Below, one piece after another: positions 41,670-49,658 of a stretch of 64,000 nt of DNA (the first letter of the stretch is position 1; each line of letters opens with the position of its first letter). Source of the DNA: Peribacillus saganii (lineage in GTDB: Bacteria; Bacillota; Bacilli; Bacillales; DSM-1321); the NCBI RefSeq assembly GCF_003429095.1, contig NZ_QVTE01000051.1, positions 1-64,000 of the forward strand. The letters are read 5' to 3'. The translations under genes and the position numbers were made by a program. A model generated the notes under the pieces. That model was not told the origin of the DNA. It was given only the letters and a program-made list of their open reading frames with translations, and ran no database searches.

Positions 41670-42521
41670 TTATTTTTCCGTCTGCCCATCAACATACTTT
41701 CCATAGTCAGGAATTGCCATTTTATCAAAATTCTCGACTAAGGTTTTCAGACTTTCAGAAAGAAGTTTCCCCTCCATCGGAATGCCGTGCCCGGTTACTG
41801 CAATGGCAGGCTTTAGCGCTTCAAGCTTTTCTACAGATTTCCGTGCACTTGGCCAGTCGGTCGTAAAATACCGTGGCGGTCCGCTTATTTCTTGCTCCTG
41901 TGTCAGCACTTTATATAGGTATTCCTGTTTAACGGTTACACATGCATCCCCTGCAATTAAAGCCCGGTCACTTTCGCGAAAAAGTGAAATATGCCCCGGT
42001 GTATGGCCCGGTGTATAGATCCATTTCCAGCCCGGCATAGCTGGCACACTGCCATCCGCTGGGAGAAACGCTGCCATATCCCCAATATCAATACCATCAT
42101 TGGGAAACATGCCAGACATTTTAGCGACCATTCCGCCTTCAACCCCCATATCTGGTTCAGGGTAGTCCTGTTTCCCTGTTAAAAAAGGCATTTCCAGTTC
42201 ATGAGCATATACCTTTACTCCCCAATGTTTTGCGAGCGGTATCAACGCCCCGACATGATCAAAATGACCATGCGTCAATATGATGGCTTCTGGCACACTT
42301 CCCTGTCCAAACAATTCTTCTGACGCAGCTATGATATCATCCGCAGACCGGGGCATTCCTGCATCCACCAGCACCCAGCCAGTTTGCCTTCCTGGTGTGC
42401 CAACAAAGCAAATATTGGCTACCTGGATTGTCATGCAGTGAATATCCGCTGTTACCTCCACTTTATCCCCGCTTCTTATTGTTGTAACCGGGATAATTTT
42501 TTTGTCGATGTTATTATCCAT
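41670..42521 (-). CDS. MBL-fold metallohydrolase (glyoxalase II/lactonase type)
   Basis: A 283-residue metallo-beta-lactamase-fold enzyme. Metal motif LTHGHFDHVGALI near residue 82, then YTPGHTPGHISLF, GDACVT and a C-terminal VTGHGIP. The order is typical of lactonases and glyoxalase II-like hydrolases. ATG 42521 follows AAGGAGTGG; the longer frame is not supported. Substrate unknown. Confidence 0.87.
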   Translation of the reverse strand: MDNNIDKKIIPVTTIRSGDKVEVTADIHCMTIQVANICFVGTPGRQTGWVLVDAGMPRSADDIIAASEELFGQGSVPEAIILTHGHFDHVGALIPLAKHWGVKVYAHELEMPFLTGKQDYPEPDMGVEGGMVAKMSGMFPNDGIDIGDMAAFLPADGSVPAMPGWKWIYTPGHTPGHISLFRESDRALIAGDACVTVKQEYLYKVLTQEQEISGPPRYFTTDWPSARKSVEKLEALKPAIAVTGHGIPMEGKLLSESLKTLVENFDKMAIPDYGKYVDGQTEK

Positions 42522-42710
42522 GAAATTCCACTCCTTATACGCAGTCAATAAAAATAAATCACACCGTTTCTCTTCTCTAGTATTAGGTTCGAAATGAGAC
42601 ATTATGTGCTTTCTGAATGGATTGGGAATTACTCATTAAATACCCAAAAATATGTGACATAATGCATCAAACACGGCCTTTCAGAACGGCCCGGAGAAAG
42701 TCTTGATAAA

Positions 42711-42753
42711 AAAAAAAGGGTGAACACCTGCCACAGTGACAGTGTTTCACCCT
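42711..42753 (-). terminator. Terminator after the ABC transporter operon
   Basis: GGGTGAAACAC and GTGTTCACCC pair on the minus strand, followed by a run of about ten T. Confidence 0.85.
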
Positions 42754-42827
42754 TCTATCGCTCATAAAAATGGATCATGCGTGCTGCAAAAGCAGCTGCC
42801 CATTCCATCTATTCATGACTAATTGAC

Positions 42828-43808
42828 CTAAAATACATCCTTTCTTATAAAAGCAAAAAAGGCAACAAACAGGGCTGCGGCCCACCATGCGAGCAGCACA
42901 GAGATCGAAGAAAGCAATGTCATACCTTCAATTGGAGGAGCTATCCCGTTCAGGTATCCAGTAAGCTTCAGGTTAATCATGAATAGATATTTCGCTGAAG
43001 TCCAGGAGGAAACCATGTTTGCCAGCACCGCGCCAGATACTAGGGCTGCCAGCATAATCCCCATTCCAGCTGCTGTGCTTCGCACCAGAACGGAAACCAT
43101 AAATGATAGCGTCGCGACAACCATTGCAACAAACCAAACAAGCCCAAGATCCATCAGCAAAAACTTCCACTGGCTTACCAGTCTTACCTCCGAGGTGTCA
43201 AGATTGCCATTTTCAACAGTAAAGCCAGTAAGGATTGGTGCATTTAGGCCTTTGTAGCCAAAGATCAGACCTGACAGGAAATAAGAGATTAATGCTGTCA
43301 TGGCAACAATTGCTGAAACGGCTAAAATAAGAGCAATGTATTTGCTGAGCAGAATTTTCCCTCGCTTTACCGGCCTTGTCAGCAAGAGTTTAACAGAACC
43401 AAGTGCATGCTCAGACGATACCATATCGCTTGCAATGACCAAAACCAAAAGCGGGATAAATAAATCACTTGAGTTTTCGATAAACATACGGACAAAAGTA
43501 GGTGCACCCGGTTCGGAAGGGTTAATATTGTTATCAAGATAATATTGCTGCTGCTTCATGCTGATTTGCAGCTGTTCTCTCCATTCATCTGATAATCGAC
43601 TGGAGCCGAGCCTGTTTTGAGTATCAATGATCTGCTGCTGAAGGGAAGCCCTCCAGTCAGATGTCCCTAGTTTTTCTCTTTGGGTTTCAACACTTTTCAT
43701 TTGGGCGTATGTGAATAAGCCCACCAGAATAGCTACAATAACTGCAATAACCAGCAAACGTTTCTTTGCCAGCAGCTTCATTATTTCGTTTTGGACCAGG
43801 TTAATCAA
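42828..43808 (-). CDS. ABC-2 type transporter permease
   Basis: A 326-residue membrane protein: one N-terminal helix (about 15-35), a long extracytoplasmic loop rich in Gln and Arg, then five helices from about residue 110. DMVSSEHALGSVKLLLTRPV is the ABC-2 permease coupling region. It overlaps the ATPase gene by 8 bp and forms one exporter with it. Relatives include BcrB/YxlG-type antibiotic or membrane-stress transporters. Confidence 0.87.
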   Translation of the reverse strand: MINLVQNEIMKLLAKKRLLVIAVIVAILVGLFTYAQMKSVETQREKLGTSDWRASLQQQIIDTQNRLGSSRLSDEWREQLQISMKQQQYYLDNNINPSEPGAPTFVRMFIENSSDLFIPLLVLVIASDMVSSEHALGSVKLLLTRPVKRGKILLSKYIALILAVSAIVAMTALISYFLSGLIFGYKGLNAPILTGFTVENGNLDTSEVRLVSQWKFLLMDLGLVWFVAMVVATLSFMVSVLVRSTAAGMGIMLAALVSGAVLANMVSSWTSAKYLFMINLKLTGYLNGIAPPIEGMTLLSSISVLLAWWAAALFVAFFAFIRKDVF

Positions 43809-44712
43809 TCGTTCTCCCTCCCGTCAGCTCAAGGAACAGATCTTCCAAAACAGGCAGCTTTCGGTTCATTTCAAGTACAGATACTCCGTTTTCCACTAGT
43901 TCCCTGTTCCAAGCTGCAGCTTTTTCTTCAGCATATTCTGTAATGATAAGACCTTCCCCAGCCTCTGCTGGCTCGGTATAACGGCTAAGGATTTGCATTC
44001 CTTTATTATGTGGATCCAGGCGCCAGACTGCCTTTTCTTGATTATCCAGAAGGCTCGACACTGAGCCGACCCGTATTACCTCTCCTCCTGCAACAATAGC
44101 AACCCGATCGCACAATAGCTGGATCTCACTTAGCAAATGGCTTGAAACGAGCACGCTCAGCCCCTGCTGTTCGGCAAGCTGCCGGATAAATTGCCGCATC
44201 TCCCTAATACCTGCTGGATCAAGTCCATTGGTTGGCTCGTCCAGCACTAATACCTTTGGGCTATTGAGGAGGGCCTGGGCAATTCCAAGCCGCTGGCGCA
44301 TGCCTAAGGAATAGGTTTTCACCTTATCATGTATCCTTTCCTGAAGGCCAACCAGCCGGATAACCTCATTCATTTTGGCGTCTCCCACACCGGGTAGCAT
44401 CCGCGCAAAATGCAATAAATTATCCCAGCCGCTTAAAAATGGATAAAGCTCCGGATTCTCAACAATGCACCCTAAATAACGCATTGCCCGGGTAAATTCC
44501 TTTTTTACATCATACCCGCAAATCTGTATTGAACCTGAAGTTGGTTTAATCAGGCCTACAAGCATCCTGATCGTGGTTGTTTTACCCGCACCGTTCGGTC
44601 CTAAAAAACCAAATACTTCCCCTTCACGGAGCTCAAAGGAAATGCCTTTAATTATTTCTTTTTTACCGATCTTTTTTCGAAGGTTTTTGACTGACAGCGT
44701 AACATTTGACAT
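43801..44712 (-). CDS. ABC transporter ATP-binding protein
   Basis: A 303-residue ATPase with Walker A GPNGAGKTT, signature YSLGMRQRLG (a divergent LSGGQ), Walker B VLVLDEPTNGLDP and the H-loop SSHLLSEIQ. About 80 residues follow the ATPase domain, as in BcrA/NatA-type exporters. Its start overlaps the stop of the SGNH hydrolase gene by one base, so the three genes are co-translated. Confidence 0.92.
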   Translation of the reverse strand: MSNVTLSVKNLRKKIGKKEIIKGISFELREGEVFGFLGPNGAGKTTTIRMLVGLIKPTSGSIQICGYDVKKEFTRAMRYLGCIVENPELYPFLSGWDNLLHFARMLPGVGDAKMNEVIRLVGLQERIHDKVKTYSLGMRQRLGIAQALLNSPKVLVLDEPTNGLDPAGIREMRQFIRQLAEQQGLSVLVSSHLLSEIQLLCDRVAIVAGGEVIRVGSVSSLLDNQEKAVWRLDPHNKGMQILSRYTEPAEAGEGLIITEYAEEKAAAWNRELVENGVSVLEMNRKLPVLEDLFLELTGGRTID

Positions 44713-45512
44713 TACTTTACTCCCTCCTGCCTTGAAAGCAGCGCTGCAACACGATCGGCAATCATTTTATATCCATCCCTGTTTGGATGGAATTTATCAG
44801 AAAAAAGATAATCATTGACGTTAAGCTGAAATAAGTCGAATGTTGGAACAAAAATAGTCCGCGGAAATTCAGAGCTCAGCTCTGCACTCCTTTGATTCCA
44901 TTCGGTGACGGCTCGCGTTGTCAGCTCTGAATCTTCCAGTTCGATAAATGGATTATATAGCCCAATCAGATAGATAGCAGCTTCACTGTTAATAGAACGT
45001 ACTGTTTCAAAAATCGATTGTATATTAGCTGAGTAAATATTTTGCGCCTTTTCTATTTCTTTTGGATCAATGTTCATTAAGGTTTGTCCGCCTTGAAACA
45101 GGTCATTTCCGCCAATAGTAATGAGAACAGCATCCGCCATCCCAATTTGGCGCTGGATTTCCTGCTTTTTAACCTGTTCTTTTAATTGCGCTGAACGCTG
45201 GCCGTTAATTCCAATGTTATGGATGATTACCTGTTTATCTGAATCCCTTTTTAACTGTTCTGAAACAATTCCTACATATCCCCTGCCGGTTTCATCCCCC
45301 GTTCCACGGGTAAGGGAGTCACCTAGCGCAATGATGGTCATTGCTTCATTTTCTCTCGTCTGAACAGCCGTTTCAGTGTCAGATGCCTTTATTGGCTGCG
45401 GTGCTGCACGATAATAATCATACAACGCCCAGGATAGGCTAAAAATTAAGATTAACGTTAGCAAAGCAGAAAATACAGTGAAGCTTACTACACTTTTCCG
45501 GTTCAAATGCAT
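44712..45512 (-). CDS. Membrane-anchored SGNH/GDSL hydrolase
   Basis: A 266-residue esterase-like protein with an N-terminal helix (about 10-33) acting as signal anchor, then an SGNH fold: block I IIALGDSLTRGTG, block III TIGGNDLFQ, block V DKFHPNRDGY with the catalytic Asp and His. It resembles B. subtilis YpmR-type lipases. It is first in the operon with an ABC exporter, so it may act on the exported molecule or the envelope; this is inference. Confidence 0.88.
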   Translation of the reverse strand: MHLNRKSVVSFTVFSALLTLILIFSLSWALYDYYRAAPQPIKASDTETAVQTRENEAMTIIALGDSLTRGTGDETGRGYVGIVSEQLKRDSDKQVIIHNIGINGQRSAQLKEQVKKQEIQRQIGMADAVLITIGGNDLFQGGQTLMNIDPKEIEKAQNIYSANIQSIFETVRSINSEAAIYLIGLYNPFIELEDSELTTRAVTEWNQRSAELSSEFPRTIFVPTFDLFQLNVNDYLFSDKFHPNRDGYKMIADRVAALLSRQEGVK

Positions 45513-45720
45513 CTTCCTTTCAAAAACTTTCTCTTTCTATTTAATCACATCATAACCATAGAATAAAAAAGTAAGTTGTGAAGAACAAGGCGACAGCGAG
45601 CTGTTCAGAGGAAGAACGACCGAAATCGTCAGTCTCTAACTTGGAAATTGCCAGCTGCCTTCGTTACTTATTACCACTTGTATAATCAGTTCAAAACAAC
45701 AAAAAACAAGCAGTTTACTA

Positions 45721-45921
45721 TTACCCGCTTGTTTTTTCCTGATTACTATTTTTAAGGCGCTTTTCCATGAGCAGCTTTGTGCTTTCTTTTGGGGTCCAGC
45801 AGTTGAATTGGTAGTCCGGCTTCGTTCCAAATCCTAATCGGGAGCATAAATAAGCAGTTTTACCCTCTTCTTTTTTAACTCTGTAATGAATACATGAAGC
45901 ACAGCAATGATATGGATTCAT
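45721..45921 (-). CDS. Small Cys-rich protein (66 aa), possible zinc ribbon
   Basis: MNPYHCCASCIHYRVKKEEG begins the product; CxxC-like Cys near 6-10 pairs with CSRLGF and FNCWTPKES downstream, a spacing compatible with a small metal site. AAGGAGAATC precedes ATG. Similar short Cys proteins are conserved in Bacillus, without known function. Confidence 0.7.
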   Translation of the reverse strand: MNPYHCCASCIHYRVKKEEGKTAYLCSRLGFGTKPDYQFNCWTPKESTKLLMEKRLKNSNQEKTSG

Positions 45922-45937
45922 AACCCGATTCTCCTTG

Positions 45938-47128
45938 TTACCCCAGTTTGACAGTCGCAGCTGGCTTTTTCATTTTTTTATCAGCAGCTGCCATCCATAT
46001 TGACAGAATAAGCCCAGCGCCAGCCAGAACGGCAAAGAAAAAATAAACAGCATAAATATGAAAAGACTCATAAATAACCCCTGACACAAATGTAGAAAAC
46101 CAGTTGCCAAGGCCGTTGCCAATCGCAGAATACATTGTTACAGCTGTAACCGTAATATGATCAGGCATGATTTCACGGACATACCGGAGACCGGCCGGAA
46201 TAAATAATCCTATTGAAAAACCCTGAAGGACTGCTGATACATAAACAATTTCCAGGCTTGGCTGTGTAAAATAAAAAATCCATCTGACTAAGGATACAGC
46301 GCTGGCCAGCACTACGACATTCATAATGCCAATCCGGTCGATCATCCTTCCAGCAACCTGCATAAATGGAATCTCAGAAAGAACGGCCACTAAAAAAGCA
46401 ATGCCTATGCCTGTATACGTGCCTCCCCTGTCTTCAATGAATAATCCAAAATATACATTGTTCGCCAGGTTAGGACCAAAAATCAAAAATGTAATCGCAA
46501 GAAAAATGACAAACTTCCTAAGCCGGAAAATTTCCTTAATTCCAGAAAAGATATTGCCCCTTGCCTTACTGTTCTCATTAGGCATTCTTAGAGACAAAAC
46601 AGAACTAATGATAAAGGCAGCACTGAATGCGTAAAAGATAACAGATAACCCCAGGTCAGTCTCTGACAGTCTTCCTATGATAAAAACCGCCAGCCCAAAA
46701 CCGATCGAGCCAAATAGGCGGATATTTCCATAGTTCAATTTTTCCCGTGTGGAAAATTGAAGTGAAATGCTGTCTGATACCGGAATAACTGAACTTTGGA
46801 AAACGGCTACTAATACTGCAATAGCAATAAATACATAATAGTTATCAAACAGCAAATACGTAAGTCCAAACAGTCCCGCTAACACAGTTGTAAACGTCAA
46901 TATCAATCTTGGCTTTTGTGTAATATCGCACAGCATTCCCCAAAGCGGCTGGAAGAATATCATGATAACAGGCCCAATGGATAAAATAGTTCCGATCTGA
47001 TATCCATTTAAACCTTCCACTTCACTGAAATAAAGGCTCAAAAACGGATACAGACTGCCCATAGCAAAAAAGGCAAATAAATAATAGCCTTGCAAAGTAT
47101 ATGTTTGTTGTTTTACTTTCTTCTTCAA
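45938..47128 (-). CDS. MFS_1-like permease (nucleoside/phenylpropionate-type family)
   Basis: A 396-residue, 12-helix major facilitator. LQGYYLFAFFAMGSLYPFLS, LSIGPVIMIFFQPLWGMLCD and EIPFMQVAGRMIDRIG follow the MFS_1_like/LacY-related pattern of B. subtilis YwbF-type proteins. The start is a TTG at 47128 with AAGGAG 8 bp upstream. Substrate unknown. Confidence 0.83.
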   Translation of the reverse strand: MKKKVKQQTYTLQGYYLFAFFAMGSLYPFLSLYFSEVEGLNGYQIGTILSIGPVIMIFFQPLWGMLCDITQKPRLILTFTTVLAGLFGLTYLLFDNYYVFIAIAVLVAVFQSSVIPVSDSISLQFSTREKLNYGNIRLFGSIGFGLAVFIIGRLSETDLGLSVIFYAFSAAFIISSVLSLRMPNENSKARGNIFSGIKEIFRLRKFVIFLAITFLIFGPNLANNVYFGLFIEDRGGTYTGIGIAFLVAVLSEIPFMQVAGRMIDRIGIMNVVVLASAVSLVRWIFYFTQPSLEIVYVSAVLQGFSIGLFIPAGLRYVREIMPDHITVTAVTMYSAIGNGLGNWFSTFVSGVIYESFHIYAVYFFFAVLAGAGLILSIWMAAADKKMKKPAATVKLG

Positions 47129-47271
47129 AACGGCTTCTCCTTAAAGTAATTCAAAGTTGTTTTTTGATTGGGCTCCTTTCGGCGGTGTGTCGCCGTGCAA
47201 GAAAGTTTTCCTGCCTTACTATACCGAAAATGTATATATGTTCTATTTATTTTAGGCTTTGTTAAACATGC

Positions 47272-47360
47272 CTGTTGGTTTCCGCTCCAGGTACTCGCTT
47301 CCCGCTGGCGGTTCGGGAGCTTCCTCGGCTCCTGCTTGCGCTGCGGGGTCTCCATTGATC
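47272..47360. repeat. Decayed reverse copy of the 23-157 repeat
   Basis: TGGTTTCCGCTCCAGG, then CTCGCTTCCCG, GCTTCCTCGGCTCC and TGCGGGGTCTCC line up in order with the reverse complement of 23-157. Many substitutions and losses. Confidence 0.6.
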
Positions 47361-47429
47361 CGCTTTTCCCGTGAATTGGTTTTCCCGAATAAACACCGCA
47401 CGAGAAAATGAGGATGGATTTTCGACCGA

Positions 47430-49571
47430 TTAACCTGTCTCGGCTGGAAGCAGTATACTAAATGTGGTTCCCTCATTTAAGCGGCTTTCAATAAATACCT
47501 TTCCGCGGTGGCTTTCAATAATCCGGAAGCTGACCATCAGGCCAAGCCCATTGCCATTTTTCTTGGTAGTGAAGAAAGGCTCACCTAATTTCTTTAGCTT
47601 CTCCACCGGGATTCCAACACCTGTATCCTTGAAGGCAACATGGACTGCCCGGTCTTTGATTTCTACCGTAACGGTCATTGTCCCGCCATCCGGCATAGCC
47701 TCGATTCCGTTTTTAAGGAAGTTAAGGAATACCTGCTTTAAGCGGTTTTCATCACATGACACTTTAATAAATGATTCCTTGGATTCAAGTTCCAATTTAA
47801 CTTTCTTTTTCTTTGCCTCAAATTCAACCAGAGACAGGACATTCTGTATAATCGGAATAATATTGCGCTCTTCGAGGTCAACAGTTTGCGGCTTAGCCAG
47901 CACCAAGAATTCTTCCACAATAGAATTGACCCTTTCGATTTCATCAAGAATGATATCGAAATATTCACGCCGCTCTGGACTGGATTCATCCAGCTGCAGA
48001 AATTCTGCATAGCCTTTCATTGATGTAAGCGGATTGCGGATTTCGTGGGCAACCCCCGCAGCCAGCTGTCCAACTGCCGCGAGCTTATCCTGACGGTGAA
48101 CCATTTCTTCGGTCTTTTTTCTTTCCGTAATATCATTGCGGATTGCTAGATATTGGTAAGGTTTATTACTCTCATCCAAAAACGGAACAATGGTCGTAGC
48201 GACCCAGTAAAATGTACCGTCCTTAGCCCGATTTCTAATCTCACCTTTCCATACACGACCGCTCGAAATTGTATTCCAGAGGTTTTTAAAAAATTCCTTG
48301 GAATGGTAGCCTGAGTTTAAGATTCTATGTGTAGAGCCAATCAATTCATCACGTGAATATTTAGATATCTCGCAAAACTTATCATTGACATTCGTTATGA
48401 CGCCACGATGGTCTGTGAATGCGACGATTGATGATTGATCCAGCGCAAAATGAATATCCTTAATATCCTTTAGTGAGTTTTTCAGTTCAATTTCCGCTTT
48501 TTTCCGGTTTGTAATATCAGTCCGAATGGAAACGTATTGAAATGGCTTTCCTTTTCTATTTAAAAACGGGACGATCGTTGTGTTCACCCAGTAAAAGGAT
48601 CCATCCTTTGATCGATTGCGAATTTCGCCGTTCCATGTTTTCCCTTGGCCAATCGTTCTCCAAAGCTCTTTAAAAAATTCTTTGGAATGATAGCCTGAAT
48701 TAAGGATGGCATGATCCTGGCCAATCAATTCATCCTCCGTATATTTTGAGATCTCGAGAAATTTATCATTTACATATGTGATTTTCCCCTTTGGATCTGT
48801 TATTGCGACAATTGACGATTCATCGAGTGCAAAAAGTAAATCCTTAACGTAGGTATCACTTGCTGCAAGTCTTCTGCTCATCAATGTGCTAGAGCTGACC
48901 AAGCCGGCAAGAATCAATATGGAAACGAACACTGCTATATATATCAATAGCGAACTCTGTCCACCTGTGATTTCTGCAGATTCCTGATAAGTCATCGCCC
49001 TTGATAGCAGGAAATTCCCTTCCACAATGGCTCCAGAAATGATCAGCGCTCCTACAGGCTTTAGCCATAGCTGATGTCCCTTAACTAACCGGCTGGAACC
49101 GAAAAAAAGCCAAAACGAGAAATAAAACATTCCTAACATCATTAGGACGGTTACGGTTAAAACTGGCATATCATATTGGATGCCTGTTTTAAGTGCTGTT
49201 ATCCCTACAATATGGTTTGCCAGTACAGCCAATGTAAGCAGAATACTGCCTTCAACTAAATGAAAGGATTTAACCCTCCTGTTCGTGATTGAATAGACAG
49301 CCATCCCTGAAAATGAGATACCAAGAATCATAGATAGAAACATGAGGGCAACATTAACAGAAATCAGATCCTGAACAACCGCCCCAAAAAAGTTCATAGC
49401 CCATATTCCAATGCCGAGCGAAAAGGAGGAACCAAGGAATAAAAACCGTCTATTTTTTTCCTTTGTATGAATCAGTGTTATCAGATCAAGCGCGGTGTAA
49501 GCTGCTATATATGTCAAAATGACCGCTATCACAATCAATATCGGGTTTGATGAAAAAGTCATTGTTTCCAC
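47430..49571 (-). CDS. Orphan sensor histidine kinase: degenerate MHYT-like membrane domain, two PAS, HisKA, HATPase
   Basis: A 713-residue kinase. Seven membrane helices (about 8-235) have the MHYT layout, but the signature appears as GIWAMNFFGA, VLANHIVGITA and VEGNFLLSRAM, with Asn where a His or Met-His is expected. Two highly similar PAS+PAC units follow (about 243-356 and 371-484; both contain ILNSGYHSKEFFK). Then HisKA (phosphoacceptor in GVAHEIRNPLTSMKGY) and an HATPase with N, G1 (DTGVGI) and G2 (GNGLGL) boxes. No response regulator is adjacent. The architecture suits a sporulation phosphorelay-type or redox sensor. GTG start with GGGGAG 12 bp upstream. Confidence 0.88.
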   Translation of the reverse strand: METMTFSSNPILIVIAVILTYIAAYTALDLITLIHTKEKNRRFLFLGSSFSLGIGIWAMNFFGAVVQDLISVNVALMFLSMILGISFSGMAVYSITNRRVKSFHLVEGSILLTLAVLANHIVGITALKTGIQYDMPVLTVTVLMMLGMFYFSFWLFFGSSRLVKGHQLWLKPVGALIISGAIVEGNFLLSRAMTYQESAEITGGQSSLLIYIAVFVSILILAGLVSSSTLMSRRLAASDTYVKDLLFALDESSIVAITDPKGKITYVNDKFLEISKYTEDELIGQDHAILNSGYHSKEFFKELWRTIGQGKTWNGEIRNRSKDGSFYWVNTTIVPFLNRKGKPFQYVSIRTDITNRKKAEIELKNSLKDIKDIHFALDQSSIVAFTDHRGVITNVNDKFCEISKYSRDELIGSTHRILNSGYHSKEFFKNLWNTISSGRVWKGEIRNRAKDGTFYWVATTIVPFLDESNKPYQYLAIRNDITERKKTEEMVHRQDKLAAVGQLAAGVAHEIRNPLTSMKGYAEFLQLDESSPERREYFDIILDEIERVNSIVEEFLVLAKPQTVDLEERNIIPIIQNVLSLVEFEAKKKKVKLELESKESFIKVSCDENRLKQVFLNFLKNGIEAMPDGGTMTVTVEIKDRAVHVAFKDTGVGIPVEKLKKLGEPFFTTKKNGNGLGLMVSFRIIESHRGKVFIESRLNEGTTFSILLPAETG

Positions 49572-49658
49572 TAGCTTATCACGCTCCCCTTAAAAATAGT
49601 CTATCTTATTGTAATGGATTGAAAAGTTCACGGAAAGGAATTTTTTATACCTGATAAG

